Assembly: GCF_021018805.1 (NCBI RefSeq)
Contig: NC_086253.1
Span: 37,263,583-37,327,582, forward strand
Direction of reading: 5' to 3'
From: Prinia subflava
Lineage: Eukaryota > Chordata > Aves > Passeriformes > Cisticolidae
DNA length: 64,000 bases
Position 1 is the stretch's first letter. Each line of letters starts with the position of its first letter. Made by a program: the position numbers and the translations under genes. Positions 46,130-60,800 of the stretch are shown here, one piece after another. The notes beneath the pieces were generated by a model, which saw only the letters and a program-made list of their open reading frames with translations, was not told the DNA's origin and did no database searches.

Positions 46130-47560
46130 CATTCATCTGACACGAACTCCTTTAGTAAATATTTGTTACTACCGCGCAGCGCCCTTTGCCCGCTGGCTCT
46201 CGCCGCCAGCCCGGCAGTGTAATTCCTGCCCACCGCCGCGGTCATTAAAGCCAAACCCGCGGCTGCGAGGCGCTTCTCAGTTACCAATAAAACCTTTACT
46301 GCGGCTCGCCTCGCACCGTCTTCGGAGAGCGCGCCTGCAGGGCCCGGTGCCGGAGCGCTGTTCTGCCTAATGCCTCCCTTCCTGATCGCATTACCGGCCG
46401 CTCCCCCGGTACTATTTATGGGCAATAAAAGCTCCTCACGCCCCGGCCGGGCCGGGCTCTCCTCCGGTCGAGACGCAGAGCAGGTGACCGAACGCGCGGC
46501 TTTTCTTTTTCCCCTCTTCAATGCCAAACAGAAAATTTCTCGACTTTCCTCGCCTTCGTTTCTTCATGAAGTCACGCGTGGCTCTTCGGAGGGGGCGTGG
46601 AGTGTCCGCGGTGGCCGGCAGCGAAGGGGCGGCGGGGCCGGGCAAAGCCGAGCGGAAGGAGGACGAGAGGCGGAGGGGCCGCGGGCGGGAGCCAGAACCA
46701 CCGGGCCGAGCCGGACCGGGGAGGGCCGGGCCCTCCGCGTCCCCGCACTGCTTCTCCCGGCCGGGCCCGTCCCTCCGCGGGGACACACCGCTGGCGCTCC
46801 CCGGGATGCCAATAGCCACCTCCCCACGGCAGGTTCGCGCCGTTCCGAAAGCTACGAGAGGAGAGAAAAAAAAGAGAAAATGAAAAAAATTGACATATTT
46901 TTAAAAATCACAAACACATACACACAGAAAAATTCCCACAGCAAAACAAACCGCCAGTGCAAACAAAAATTCAAAACAACAACACAGCCCCAACAGAGAC
47001 CAAATCTCATTTACCTTTTATGGGCGGGAAGGTTGCTGTGATCGTCCCTTCTGGCGGGATGGGGTCTCCCCGGAGGTCCCCGTGTCCCCTGGAATGAATG
47101 ACACAAGGCGCGGATCCGCACAGCTCCCGGGCTGGGCCCGGCCTCGCAGCCGGGCCGGGCACCCCCGCCCCCGCCATATAAGGGACTCCGGGATAGCCCC
47201 GCAGGACCCGCCGGTGCCAAGCGCTGTCCCCGACACTTTGGGTCACCCGACCCCGCCTCGGCTCCTTAAACACGGGGAAACCCTCCTTCTCCAGCAAAGC
47301 CCCGGTGGGTTTGGTGCGCTTTCTGTTGCTGGGGTTTTTGTGTGGGTGTTTTTTTTTCTCCTAGGGTACGCACCGAGGCTGAGCTCAGCCAGCCCTCCCA
47401 GCCAGCCGGGGCTCCTCGGTCACCCCCAGGGCCGCGGGAGCCCCGGCCCTGCCGAGGCGAGGGTCGGGAGCTCGGCCGGAGCGGCGGGGCCAAGACGCCT
47501 CTGTCTGATGGTGTAGGAGTCAGGCTGGATGGAGTCCTCCCTTATAGGGACATTTGATTT
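46130..47560. promoter_or_regulatory. CpG island in the gene desert with CArG/TATA and HOX13-like motifs
   Basis: This is the second largest CpG-rich block in the window, about 1.4 kb, far from both recognised genes. It holds CAATAAAA posterior-HOX/CDX-type motifs at 46285-46292 and 46423-46430. A CArG/MEF2-like CTATTTATGG lies at 46412-46421. A perfect CArG box CCATATAAGG at 47174-47183 also contains a TATA-like ATATAAG. Several long open frames on both strands are GC-driven; none shows a known domain. It could be the promoter of an unannotated transcript, possibly a HAND2-linked lncRNA, or a distal developmental regulator. Confidence 0.45.
47174..47183 (+). promoter_or_regulatory. Perfect CArG box (SRF site) / TATA-like element
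   Basis: CCATATAAGG is an exact CC(A/T)6GG match set in GC-rich DNA. Read as a TATA box it would place a plus-strand transcription start at about 47,205. Confidence 0.5.
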
Positions 47561-48099
47561 AAATCTGCCTCCGGGGAAATGCAAAAAAATAATAGGGAGG
47601 AGGGGGGGCAAAAATCAAAAGAACGCCCAATCCGAAAGCTGACAGGAGCTACAGACACTAAATACGTGTAGGGATGGGAGACAGAGTAAAAGTAAATAAA
47701 TCTCGGTTACCTAATTGAAAGGCAGAAGCGAGCCCTTTGTGTACACAGGGCTTCAGGGAGAGGAAAGCCAGAGCTCGGTGAAGGCGGGGGGAGCTCAGGG
47801 GCTCCCTGGATCCTGCCGGCGGGAGATTTACCTTCGCCCGGCCGTCTCCCCCATCCAAAGACAGGCAGAAAGAAAGAGAAAAAAGTGCTAGGAGAAGCCC
47901 AGTCAATAACTGGGGCGAAAGGCTGAGCGGCGCGGAGAGCCGTCCCGCTGCGGGGAGGGAGTCGGACTTGGCGCTGGGAGGAGGGGCAGCGGGATGTTCC
48001 TGCAGCGACAGGGGAAAACGGGCAACGAAACTGGAAAGGTGCAAACAAACCTGGTGAAGAGAAACAGCACTTTAGGAGTTTTTCTTTTTAAGCGAGGTG

Positions 48100-51000
48100 C
48101 CTTGGCAAGTGTATTTGCACACGTTTCTCTGTCAAAGGATCGAACAAGTTGCATTCAATTATCTGTGGACAAAGCTGAAACCTTGTCAATCCAACTTAGT
48201 ATGATCATTGACTGGAAAAAAAATTTCAAGTCTTCTTGGTGTCTCATGTGCAACCACAAGTTTTTCTCTGTGCATTTATAATCAATGCCCAATAATTCCC
48301 CAAATGTAAAGTATAATGAATATGATCAAACCCTTTCCTTGGAACTGTGAGTTTATTCACAGTGCACTTGTTTGAAGAATTTAGCTCTTCAGCTTGAAGG
48401 AGTGCATAACACCAAAGGATGCTCTGCACACATGCTTTCATGTAAACACACAGAAATCAATCTTATTCGTTCACAGTAATAACGACTGTGATTACCAACT
48501 CCAATTTTATATCTCTTAGGTTCCCCACATGAAAATACACTGATGATCTGTCACTTGCAGTTTTCAGCGTTACTACCACATGCAGAACAACTCTCAAACA
48601 TTTCTTTTCTCAAACGTGATCTTTCAGGTACCCCTCTCCCTGGTATCAAGAGGAGCCTTTCTCCACCAGCCTCAAACTTGTTTGCAACAATTCAGCCTCT
48701 TCACAAGTCAGCCTCTTCCTGGACACTGATTCCAGCATCATTTCCATGAAAACATCAGGCTGGTAACTCCAAAGATTGTACAGCCTGTTCATTCATTTGT
48801 TTCAGTTAAGAAAATAAAACAGTCTGTTAACAGATCCGTCCTGAAACTTAATGTGCACACATACGTATTTCTAGCAAATATTAGTACTTTTTCTGATACC
48901 TCTCTTGTACATTGTGGATGCAGTCAGAAGTGTCTTGTACAACTGGCGTGGAATATTCTTGGTGTACAGGTGCATATCTAGGTTGAAAAGGCCTGTCTAG
49001 TGTCATCAATGTTATCTAGAGCCATGCACACACTGCTAATCAGATGGTGAAACTGCAGAAAAGCAATGGCCTCTCAGCTTTCTCTAGGCCTTTACAAGTG
49101 TGACTGTAGCAAGTCTTCAGAAAAATAACTATCATCTTCATCTACTGTCATAATTTCCTATCATCTTAATTTTCCAGTTACCAGATACAGTCTTTTGAAA
49201 ATGCGCTTTTCCTGTGGAAATACAAAGCTGATAATAATTTTAAAAGGTAATTTAGTTTTAAAAAAGATGTCCCCACTCCATTGAGATGTAGAACTAAAAA
49301 TATTTAAGGTGACTGTTTAAAATTTTTAAAAAATATTCTTCTTACTCAATTTCTCATATTCCCACTTTTTAATTAAACTTTTAAAATTAGAATGTGAATT
49401 TAATTTTCAGTTAATTTATAAGATTTAGTTATGGAAATATTGTCAGACTATTTGATGTACAGACAGCTATAGCCTAGAAGAGATCCCACTGGTGATGTCC
49501 AGTCCTCCTCAGGGAGCACAGCAGCAGTTGTTCAGTAGTTAGCAACATTAATCAGTAGTCTACATCCCACAGTTTAAAGCAGTGAATAGGTAAGGTAAAC
49601 ACATATAAATCCTCATGTCTTAGAGAGAAATCTTGCATTAGTCTGTCATATGAAAGGGCCAGAAAAAGAAGGTGAAGAAAGCCTTTTGAGGCTCTATAGT
49701 CAATGTGGAATGTTTCCACACTAGTGCCAGCACTAGGTGAGAGAGTGGCTGAAGCCCTGACTGCTGTGGGTAAGAATGAGCTCTTTGGGCAACTGAAAAG
49801 GGCAAGGTCAACAGAACCCTCACAGCAGACATTTTATGCCACAGGAAGAAGTCAAAGGAGAATTGGCTACTGGTAGGTAATTGTAGTGTCAATCTGGCTA
49901 TCAAAAATACGTTTGCCACCTATTTTTCTGGAAGGCCAGTCAGATTAGCCTTAAGTCCCTATTAATGGTCCCAGGTGGTCTCTTACTGCTCTGTGTGGTG
50001 CAATGACAAATCTGGGCACAGGACATTGCAGGAGGTTTCCTGAAAGTCAGGAGCGGGTTTTACTGCGTATTTCTCAAAGTAATCTGATCTGCTGCCTCAT
50101 CTTCTAAGTAGATACCATTGTGATTTCTCTTGCATCTGCTCTACTGAAATATACAGGGAAAGGGATAAAATTTTGAGAATTAGCATGAAAACCATTTTAG
50201 TGGCTTGACAGTCATTGTTCTTGTTTTCCTGAAGGCAGAAAACCTCTTGATTTGATACAGCACTTACCACCTGGATACCGGAGGGCTTATTCCTAAAATG
50301 GTTACATAGGAATTTGCTAAATAAAAGGACACAGCCCTGCCCTCTGTGTTTACACTGGCCGGAGGGTTGTGTTTTATCATCTAACTTCATTCCCACTCTG
50401 GACACTTGCTTTCTGCTCTGAGGTGCAGGCACTGACATTTCTTAGCCAAACTGAGACCCAAGATCATTGCCTGACGTTATATTGCTGAGAAAGCCAGGGG
50501 CAGCTATTTCATGTCTCAGCATGTAAACTGGATAAAACAGAGGAAAGTGAGGCTGTGTATGCCAGAGAAGGACCGAGATGCTCTGTGGGTGTGGAGCTGT
50601 GTGAAAGCTTGGGCAGCACCAACAGCAGCTGGACAAGCAATTGTGGCCCTGCTTTAGGAAAGAAAAGCCAGAGTGCCAGATGGCAGTCAAACAGAAGAGC
50701 TGAGATCTAAACAAAAATCTTAACTAAAACAACAAAACAAAACAAAGCTGTAAGTAGGCAAGAAGCCTTTCAGAGTAACACAGATTTCATTGAGAGATAT
50801 TAAAAAAAAAATGAAGTTGCCTGTGGTGTCTCTTGCTTTTTTTGAAAGGGCACATTTTACAACATACCTGCAACCAAAATACCGTAAAACATTACCTAGC
50901 TTATTTAGAAAGCCACTAAGGGGGGAAAAAAGCTTTCTTCAAGGGAAGTTTGATGTGCTGTTTAGCCTGCTCTGTCACTTTTCTTGTCTCTCTTCATAAT

Positions 51001-54000
51001 CTCTATGCAACCCAGAAACAGCCTATAAAAAAGAGAGACCCTCTGCTTGTTTAATTACTTCCTGAAAATTTGACAACTACTACTTCGGTCTCATTGGATA
51101 ATCTACTTTTAAATTACCTAGTCTTTCAAAGACAGCATAATTTGAGTACATTTGCTTCCCTAGCTATACATCATGCCTATCAAAATTAAATGCTTCCAAC
51201 ATACCAATGCAGTGTTTTAACATTTCACTTCTGTAATATATTTAACAGTAGATTTAACTTTTTAACAGATTTTCATACCTTTAGTAGTAAAGCACAGTTA
51301 GAAATGGAGTATTTTTTTCTGATGACAAAGTAAAATTATGCAAAAAATTATAGTAGTTTATAAAATGCAAAGCTTGGTGTCAAATTTTGTGGTAATTAAA
51401 AGGTTTTTCTTTATTCCTGCTTAAGACAGAACCTTACTAGTGCAACTAATTTCTGAACAAAATATGAACTCATGCATAACTCATTGAGTTTGCATTTTTG
51501 ATCTACATATAATCAAATATTATAAATGTTATCTCAAAAAAATTCATATGATTTTCCTCTGATTTTTTAAGACTCCTTTTTCAAAAAAATTAAAATTATT
51601 TACAGAAATTTAGAATAAACTGTTCAATGTTCTCTTTTAGCAGACTATTCAACTAGCCTTTTAACCAGTGAATATGTTGTTTTTCTGTGATCTGCGTGAT
51701 TATTTCTACTTCTATATCAGAAAACCCAAAATTACCTTAACAACACGTATTGATTATCACCAAAATATGCAGTAAGCACGTACTGAGGGTGCAGTCTCTG
51801 CAGGGTGTGTGTGTGTTTTCCAAAGCTGAAAGACTACCCCACACAATACAAGGATTCCTCCTGTAGAGAAACGGGAAGTGAAAAGCAGTCACAAAAACAG
51901 ACCTTCCCCCCAGACATTAGCATGGCTTTTGAGCATTCTTCTCTCAGGAAACACTGAATTTGAGGTGGTTTTTTTTTTTTCCTTTTGTTTGTCTGTAGTG
52001 ACACATGTCAATAAGCCCTATTTTTACATGAGAGTAGTTTCAATTGCAGGAATGCATGCAGATCTCATGGTGGATCCTGTTGGTACAGGCACCACATGTG
52101 TGTGTATGCATGCAAGCCAGGAGACTGTCTACAGCACATGTGCAGGTCAATCCAACATGAGCAAAACCAAAAGCAACAGAGGTAAAGGAACAGCACGTAA
52201 AAAAAAGGAAAAATAAGGAACCCCTCTTGCTTCTAAATCATCACAAAGACTGCAATATCCTGTTATCTGTTGTAGTAAATTCATACACAAAAATAAAGAA
52301 ACAAATGTTGCCCTTCTGTGAAGGGAGATAATAAAAGATTGATTCTTCATAAAGGAAAAATAAAAATCCAAACAGGAGAGAGAAGAAGCACATTGTTTTA
52401 AGCTATACTCGAGAAAAGCACAGACTGACTGACATAACATTTAAGCAGCCCAAATCTCTTGATATTGTCTGTTGAAATCATCTTAGAAGCAAACACTACA
52501 GACATGAGATGAAAGGCAAGTAAAAGCCACTGTATATCTGGTTGCCACGAACTTGTTCTTAAACAACTCCATTGACAAAGATAAGATTTCTGTGCTGATC
52601 TTAATTTATTTTTTCCTACTAGAGAGCTAAAAAGGGACTAAAAAACACCAAAGGAATATACTTTTTTGTGGGGTCCATAACAAATGCATTTTATCTTAAA
52701 GAAAGAATACTACTCTCCAAGGGTTAGTTTTGATTTAAATATCTATCCTGAATGGCTCCTTAACTCTGTTACTGTGGTTACCTAATGGTAATCAGGTAGA
52801 TATAAGAAAGACAAAAGTGTCATACAATATTAAATGATGATAAAAGAGCAACACAACTTCAGACACCAATATTTTTTAGTTTAATGTTAAGGGATTAGAA
52901 TCAGTTTCTACCTGTTTCTTAAATTCTAGGGTTTGATTTCATTGATTTATGAGCTCAAGTTTCCTCCTCTCATATTCTAAACACATTTACATGTTCAGGA
53001 ATTAGTAAAAAATTACAAATCTTATTAAAGCTTTTGAAACTTTCACTGAAATACCATATAAAATAGGATATAGTATGCACAAATAAATCTTCCTCCTTTC
53101 TCTATTCCAGATTTACAGAAAAATGTGTGAAGTGAAAACTGATACACAAGAAAATTTTTAGGCACTACTTAGAGAACTCACAAGAATAATCTTTGGAGAC
53201 AGGAATATTTGGAAAGAATGACAGTAAACAACTGTGTATAGGTTAAGAAATTTTAAAATTAAGGCTGCTGAACAAAATCATTAGAGGGATATGCCTGTGG
53301 TTGAACTCTCACGATCCTTCTTAGCCCCCTGAATAAGTCTGGCCAGCAGTTCCCACTAATATTAGTGGAAGGTGTCCTGCACATTTGAAAACTGCAGTAC
53401 TTAATGAACTACCTAAATGAGGTGTTTGGTTAGGCAGAGGGCACTTTGAAGGCAGGAGTAACTCTCCATATCCTAAATTTGCACACACACTTTCAGTGTA
53501 GTTGATCTGCTCCCGTGCACAGTCGATGCTATTTGTTTTGTGGGTAGTGCAGTAACAGTTTTTACTGTTATGGGTTATTCAGGTTGGCTCTGCTTCCAAA
53601 TATTTTATTTTTGTTTTATTTTACCGTGTTGATCAACCTAAGTTGGTACAACAAAATCACAAACCAAAACATGATTGTTTATTTGAATGTAGTGGATTTT
53701 GATTGTAGTTAGTTGACTTTGCATAATCACTGTCAAACTTAGAAAATAAACTTCAAATTTTCCATGAAAATATAAATTATTTATTTATTTACAAACGCAT
53801 TTTACTTACTATCCTATGTTTGCATAATATCTAAGGTCAGAACAGTCACAATAGAATTAAATCACTCTTCTGAATGAAGCCATGCTCATCCAGTGATTTA
53901 TAAAAACAGATTAGATCTTAAAAATCAATCATTATAAATGAAAGAATTCCAGGCAACATCCCACCTGGAATTAATATCTAATTAAGTCCTACAATCTCAA

Positions 54001-54690
54001 AAGGAAAAAATAAAACTTCTTTAGTGACTTATGCACTGTACTTGGCATTTTCAACTTTTCTTATATAGAAGCTCTTATATAGTAGCTGCCACTCAAAATG
54101 TATACTTTTGCTTCAGTATCAGCTTTCAAATTCATGTTACACTGGGTATCCCTTTGAAATAATAACTAGCCATTCCTAAACTTCTGATCCATCTTAAAAA
54201 GCTTGTACTAAAATTGATTTTCCTATAGAAGTTTTATCCAGAAGTTCTTAAAAATACCTGAAAAAATAAGTTGTTCTCAAAGTGGTTTACAATATAAATA
54301 AATAAAAGTATAAAAAGTGGAAATTTCCTTTTTTGTCTTTTGTATGATCTTGGCTTTTTCTCAAAGTGTTATAATGTCATTTGCTATCCTCTCCTTAATG
54401 TTGCAGGGCTGCTACACAGCAGCCGTGTTCCTGACATAAAAACAGTTTTCTCCATTTGAAATCTGTCCCCATTACATGCACAATCCTCAGGGCACGGCCA
54501 AGGTGTGAAGCCTAGATTTAGTCAAATACATTTCCCAATGATCATGACAGAGCCAGCATTTTCTAAAGAAAGTACTTTTGTAAGAGATATAAAGTTCCTC
54601 TAGAGGTAGAGTGCCATGAAGGTAGAAACAACTCAGTTCCTTTAGTCAGGCAAGCATTTCTTTATCCTTAGAAAAATAAATATAAAAATA
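48100..54690. other. Intergenic, nothing recognised
   Basis: AT-rich sequence with short spurious frames. The first part (47,560-48,060) still declines from the CpG-rich block. I see no splice-supported exons, RNA genes or full-length repeats. Confidence 0.5.
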
Positions 54691-54838
54691 TAAAACAAAA
54701 CAAAACAAAACAAAACAAAATAAAATAAAATAAAATAAAATAAAATAAAATAAAATAAAATAAAATAAAATAAAATAAAATAAAATAAAATAAAATAAAA
54801 TAAAATAAAATAAAATAAAATAAAATAAAATAAAATAA
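54691..54838. repeat. Pentanucleotide microsatellite (AAAAC)n(AAAAT)n
   Basis: A short block of about five AAAAC units is followed by roughly 23 near-perfect AAAAT units, ending at 54838. The FILFY-type repetitive frames on the minus strand are artefacts of this repeat. Confidence 0.97.
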
Positions 54839-54839
54839 C

Positions 54840-57800
54840 TTTGTAAATAAATGTCATAAGCTCTGTCTAATATTGGGTGATTTTTTTGTAATCTGCAATA
54901 AAAAACCCATTGGGTGAGGTTCCTCTTCCCCTTAAGGAATTTCTTTTTACTTATTTCTTTTTGACTTTGAAAAAAGGTAAGAATTATTTTTTTAAATGAC
55001 TGGCTGCAGATTAAAATTAACACTGTACATTTCAATTATTATCAAATCATCAGGGAGCCAAAAGAATGGGTATCCTTTTAATTAAAATATTTTATCAGAT
55101 AACCTATGCCTCTAAGGCCATATATTTGATTTTAATTAAAAAAAAATTCTGCTTGTGATCATTGTTCAGAATTAATATACCAAATAAAATATGGGAAGAA
55201 AGGAGGTAAAGGGAGGTTATATAGTGTTACCTGATAAAAGTAGACAGTAATATTTAAAATGAGGTAAGTGTTACACCGATTTATGATGTATTTTATCTTC
55301 TAGAGAAACCCTAGTTTATCGTAGCGTCGTTCAGTTCGAAACGTCAGCTGTATATCTTTCTGCTTTTGAATGGAACTCTAGGTTGAAAGGAAAAGGTTTG
55401 CAGTGACGTGATGTATAAGCAGATCAAAAGCTTGGCATTTTTTCTGGGATAATTCGCTTTGATACTGAAACATTTTTGTTGTCATAAATACATAAATATT
55501 ATAAATATCTTATAAATATCTTGAAAGAATATTAATTAATAACACTTAACATGCCTCTCATCTTCGTGGTGCTGTACAAACATCTATGAATCAGAAAGGA
55601 TGAAATGTTCCTTTTGTTTTAGTCCTCACTCAAATTATCCTGTAAACATCCTCATCCCTAACCCAGTAAGCACCAGAATTTGTATTTTTTTTGTTGTTGT
55701 TTCAAAATGAAAACAAAATATCTTCATTCATACTTTGCTTTCCTTTGTATCCATAACATATCTCTATCAGGAGCCTTGCCAATACAAAAAACCCCCAAAC
55801 AATCTAGTTTGTAAGACAACAGGGCCAAGAAAATCAGCCTTTAAATTCCACACTTAATCTAACCACTGAAAAGCAAGGTAGCAGCCCAGCACCAGGCTAA
55901 TCTGAGTGTTACAGCTGGGGAGCACAGCAAGGAGAGCAGAGGTGGCACTTGGCATCAGCTCCATGCTCTGCACGAGATGAAAATGCTTTGGCTTTTAAGG
56001 GCACTAGTGATTGTTGCATTAATACATTTTATTAAACTAAAATTATATGCTAACCAGGATTCAAGAGCTGCTGTGACTGAAGGAGGAAAGATGTCACCAA
56101 CCTGCAGATAAGCAGGATTTACCTTCTTTCAAGGTAGCAGTTCCTGCCTTCCATTGGCCTCAAAATACTGAAGAAGCAATGAGATGTCACTTCTTGGTAA
56201 ATGCTCACTAAATACACTGTGGGTTCTCATCTCCTAGGATTATACCAGTTGATCATTTACCATCCAAAATCACAAAAATCATGGATTTTAGGTGCTAATG
56301 CTTGAAGGCATTTAACCATCCCATTTCTCTGTGCATACCCATATATCCAGTGGAGACCACATTTCAATTTTCTTCATAGATTTTGTAGTATACACACACT
56401 TTGAAGAAATCAACTGAAGGAAAAAAATATGATCACTTGTACTGTCAGTGACTTATTTTGCTCTTTGTAAGCTAAGTCAGTCCCCCTGAGCACCATTGTT
56501 TATTTCCATTTACAGAAATTTGTAGGATAATGTAGAGTGTAGTCTAAGGATTAGCAGCCTGGCACAATTGTCAGCACAATTTATTAAAAAAGTCAGGCTG
56601 AAGTCTCATGATCTTCCACTTTTCATCCTTTAAAAACAACTTTTGGTCTAGGTTAGAGCATATTTATTCATTATACTGTGTTAATTTTTAGCTCTCATAG
56701 CTTGTTCTGAGAGTAAATGAGATAATAGCTATTTTAATCTATAAGCTGTTAACATATTTGCCTCATGAGACTTCAGGCATCTGGGCTGTACACTTTAGTA
56801 TTAACATCTCGGATGTAACTACAAGAAAAGAAATCGTTGTTAAACCAGAAGGATTTGTTTTGTTTTCACTCTTAAAAACACCAAACAACAACAACAACAA
56901 CAAAAAGGTAAAAAAATTCCACACAAACCTCAACAACAACGAAAAATCCCCACAACAGATTTTTCCAACTAAAGAAAAAAAGAAACTTGCATAAATCTGC
57001 CAGGGACTCAGCTCACAATTTAAGCTCATCCTGGTGGCTAAGGGATTAATAAATAACTGTTGAGCACTCATTTACCTCCTGGGGATTTAAATTAACATAA
57101 TTTAGGCAGCAGGGTTTTATTTATGCATACACAATCCCTTAGCTTCTCATTACATCAACTTGTTGGATCCACTGGGCCCATTCCAAACCAGTCAAATGCA
57201 GAAGGAGGGTCTCCTATCAGCTTAGAGTGTTTTGGATTTGGCCTGTTGAAGAAAACAGGTCTTGAAGACATTTTCAGACTTTCTCTTGGAGAGGCTCAGA
57301 TACCCTGGGAATCTGGAACAAATTCATACATTCCACTTTAGGCTTTAATTTTTGTCTGTTAATCTTCCACTGGATGGCTTTCAGGTTATCATCTGAATCA
57401 TCTAGCACACACCCAGGTAGATGCACATGCATGGATACACACAAACATGTAGAGTGTTACGGCTTATGTAGAAAGTTAAGCATTTGCTTTTCTGTTTCCA
57501 TTTCATGATTCTGAAAAGGAAAAAAAAACTTTACTTTCTTTAAAGCTTCCCAGGACAAAAAAAGATTCTTGAAAGATACAAATCAGAGCAGTGACCAGGT
57601 TTATTACTGATATGACAATGAAAGAGGAGGCATCCCCTGAGTCTCCCTTCAGTGGGTTCACGTTAGAGAAACATCTCTTTGTCTTCTGTTCAGTAAGTTT
57701 CTATCAAGCTAAAAATATATTTAGAAATTTATAATACTCAATGTTTCACTAGCAACAATTTACAGTTTATTAAAAATATTAAAAAGCAAAGGAACAATAA

Positions 57801-60800
57801 AATATGTGTTCGTACAGGAGCCAAATTACTATACCTTTCCCTTTCTTTTCCCCATTCAGAGACAAACATTATTCTTTTCTGAAACACTTTGCTGCCCTGG
57901 TGAAAAAAAGAGAACAAATACATTCACAGGGTCTCACTTTTCTTTTGTTCACTCTCTTAGCAAACTGACCCTGGAGTTTTGGCAGCTGAGGTATATGGAA
58001 AGGAAGTTTGCAGACAAGCCCCTCTTTTGCCAACAGGAGTTGGGTGGGAGAAAAATTTGCAGACCAAATTGGTCCTTCATAATTGACTGGGGTATACAAA
58101 TTATAAGGGACTCCAACATGCACATCAAAAGGCACCATGAATCACCAGGGACAAGGATAATTTACTCTGCACAATTCTGAAAGGAGAGTTTTGACTGCCT
58201 TTTAGCTTTTACTATAACACACTCTTTCTCTTGTGTTTTTTACTATTTATTTATTCATAGTGTCCTCCAAACCAAAAAACCCCACGAGCCTTCAGGCCTT
58301 TAGCACTACAGTAGCTGTCGTCAGCCCCAACACTTTATCACCTGTGCTTTACAGAAGGTGAACCTGGAGCACAGAGCCTGCCATTGACCACAGTCAAATG
58401 AGCAAGTAAGAGACCTAAAAATAAAGCTTCTTCTCAACCCTCCTCTCAACCAGCTGCCAGGGCTCTAGGTGCAGATCTATATATTTCCAGTCACATAGTG
58501 TGCCCTTAGAATCAGAGGGCAGCAAAGAGCCTTTCTCATTTAAATCCATTGCAGTTCCAAGAAAGAGAATCTTTGATTTGTTTGCTATGCTTCCCTTGAC
58601 ATACTGCCTCCAGGGCAATGTTCAAAATGACCTTACATAACAGTTTACATTCATAATCCATCACTGCAGAGGGAAATCAAAACAACAGACTCGTTCCTGC
58701 TTCATTATGAAGGGCTGCTCTTGTTCTATGTTGTGTCCTTGGGAAAGAACCAGTGTTGAAGTCAGATTAGAACTACAGAAAACACACAGAACACCCCCAC
58801 CCCCAAAAAGTAGCCCTTGTACAATGCTTATCTACAAATTAGCTACACCTTGGTAATGTGCATTTACAAAGTAGTTGCAAAAATCAAGTGGCTGAAAAAT
58901 TGCTAAAATAACATTTCTTAAAAACTAAAGACCTCTTAATGCTTTTCAGATGACAAATCTCACTGAAATGCCTCAAGAATCGCTTTCAGAAGGTTCTAAA
59001 TATTAATGTATGCACATATTATGCCATTTTTAAATGTAAAAAATAAATTTTTTTGGCAAAGACTACATTTAATACAGATCTCTCTTCCAAATTCTTTCTT
59101 CACCTGTCAATGTAATATGTCAGAATCTTGCAAAACAATGTGGTTACTTACCAGAACAGATGAAATCTCACCATCTCTTAACTTGAGGCTGACAATGAAA
59201 GCCCCCTTCGTTTTACTTGTCAGTCCAATTAAAAAAAATATTCTTACCTCAAAAAGAGAGTGAATAAACAAACATGGCACAGCAGGTTTAGAGATAAGAA
59301 CTCAATGAATTGATAAAAACCTTGAATTCTGTAGTATTTTTTACTATCACCAGATCTAAAACAGTTTTGCTAAACAGCTCCCCTTCTTTGGTAAGAGAAA
59401 CAAGGATGGAAGCTGTACAATAACCTTCAGTGCTTCTTGATAAATAGCAAAATAGCTCAGTGGAAATGTTCAACTTCTCTATGATTAAAAAACAAACCTT
59501 TAATGTAGTTTTTGTTTACTGTGTCATAAGTGCAGCGTTGGAAGTTGTTGCCAAAGAATCATTGGAACAGGCATCACTAAGGCAGTGTCAGACGGCCAGC
59601 TCTTTGAAAATGGTTCAGTTCCTCTAGTCTTATGACTAAAATAATATGCAGTGGCTCCAGCCCGAAGCCTGGTTAATACATCTGTCCAGAACACATAATT
59701 ACTTGGTCATAACATTCCCCCGGCCACCAGCCAACAAACCAATCAGCATTTCTTCTTAACTCACTAGAATTTTTGCTGTGTCAAACTGTTTGATCTCTAG
59801 GTAGTAAAAATGCAAAAAATGGAAGGACACTGCACTGGAAGGTTTTAATTTAACACAGTTTCTCATGGAAATTAAATCTGAAGAGAAACATGTTTTTGTT
59901 GACATTGCTAGAGTTGAGATTTTTTATTCTGCTTTGGGAATGATATTGACATATTTATCTTGCAGCTTTTTTCTTATCTCTTCACCAGCTAAAATTCTGA
60001 AATGAAATCTCCCTTTCATTAATTACCTTCACAAAAACCATCACGTTTATGAGAAAGTTAAATGACACCACCAAATTTAACAGGCCACGGTGTGTGTAAC
60101 TATCAAGTTATCAACTATGCTTGATTGTGTACACTGTGCCTGGAAGTAAAACTGAAAGAGATAAAAAAGTTTGTATTTACACAGATAATACTATCCACCG
60201 CTCTCTAAGTTTTACTTGTGAGTGCATATGTTTAATTTTCTGAAGCTTAATTTTGCAAGCTCTGGTCCAGTTCCTGAGGCACTTTGCACCTATAAAAGCT
60301 TTATATTTACTTCACCAGAACATAGGTTCAGGAGAACAGTAGTGTTGTACTTGCTCGCTATAGCATGTGCCAAAACCACACTCAGGACAGCACTCCATGC
60401 AGCAAGTCAATCTTTTCTCTATGCAGATATGGTATTTCTAAAATAACAAAATAAATTGCTACATTTTCTACAGTGAAGAATTTAGGCATCACACTCAAAC
60501 AAGCAGCCTTAAAGAAACTGCTAATTTCCAAAGACTTAAAGGCGCTACATGAATACAAATAAAGAACAAGGCACTTTTCCTGTCCTCATGATCAATTAGT
60601 CATTTGCTCTGGCAAATAAGAAAACAACAATTTCCCTAGTTTCCTTCACAAGATTTCACAAGAGCTACACCAGATGCATTTACATTTTTTTTATTTTAAG
60701 AGTAGTGCATGGGAGAGGACAGTAAGGTTGTCCAGTTCATCCAAAATGGAAGACTGGAAGGAAGATGAAGCCCTCATCTGAATTCTGTTGTAAGTTTTCT

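Noticed and set aside
46090..47557. Several 60-220 codon frames on both strands
   Set aside because: They are GC-driven, mutually overlapping and low complexity, with no recognised family. None contains a bHLH, so they are not HAND2.
54642..55035. Minus-strand frames rich in FILFYFILFYF
   Set aside because: Direct translation of the AAAAT pentanucleotide repeat.
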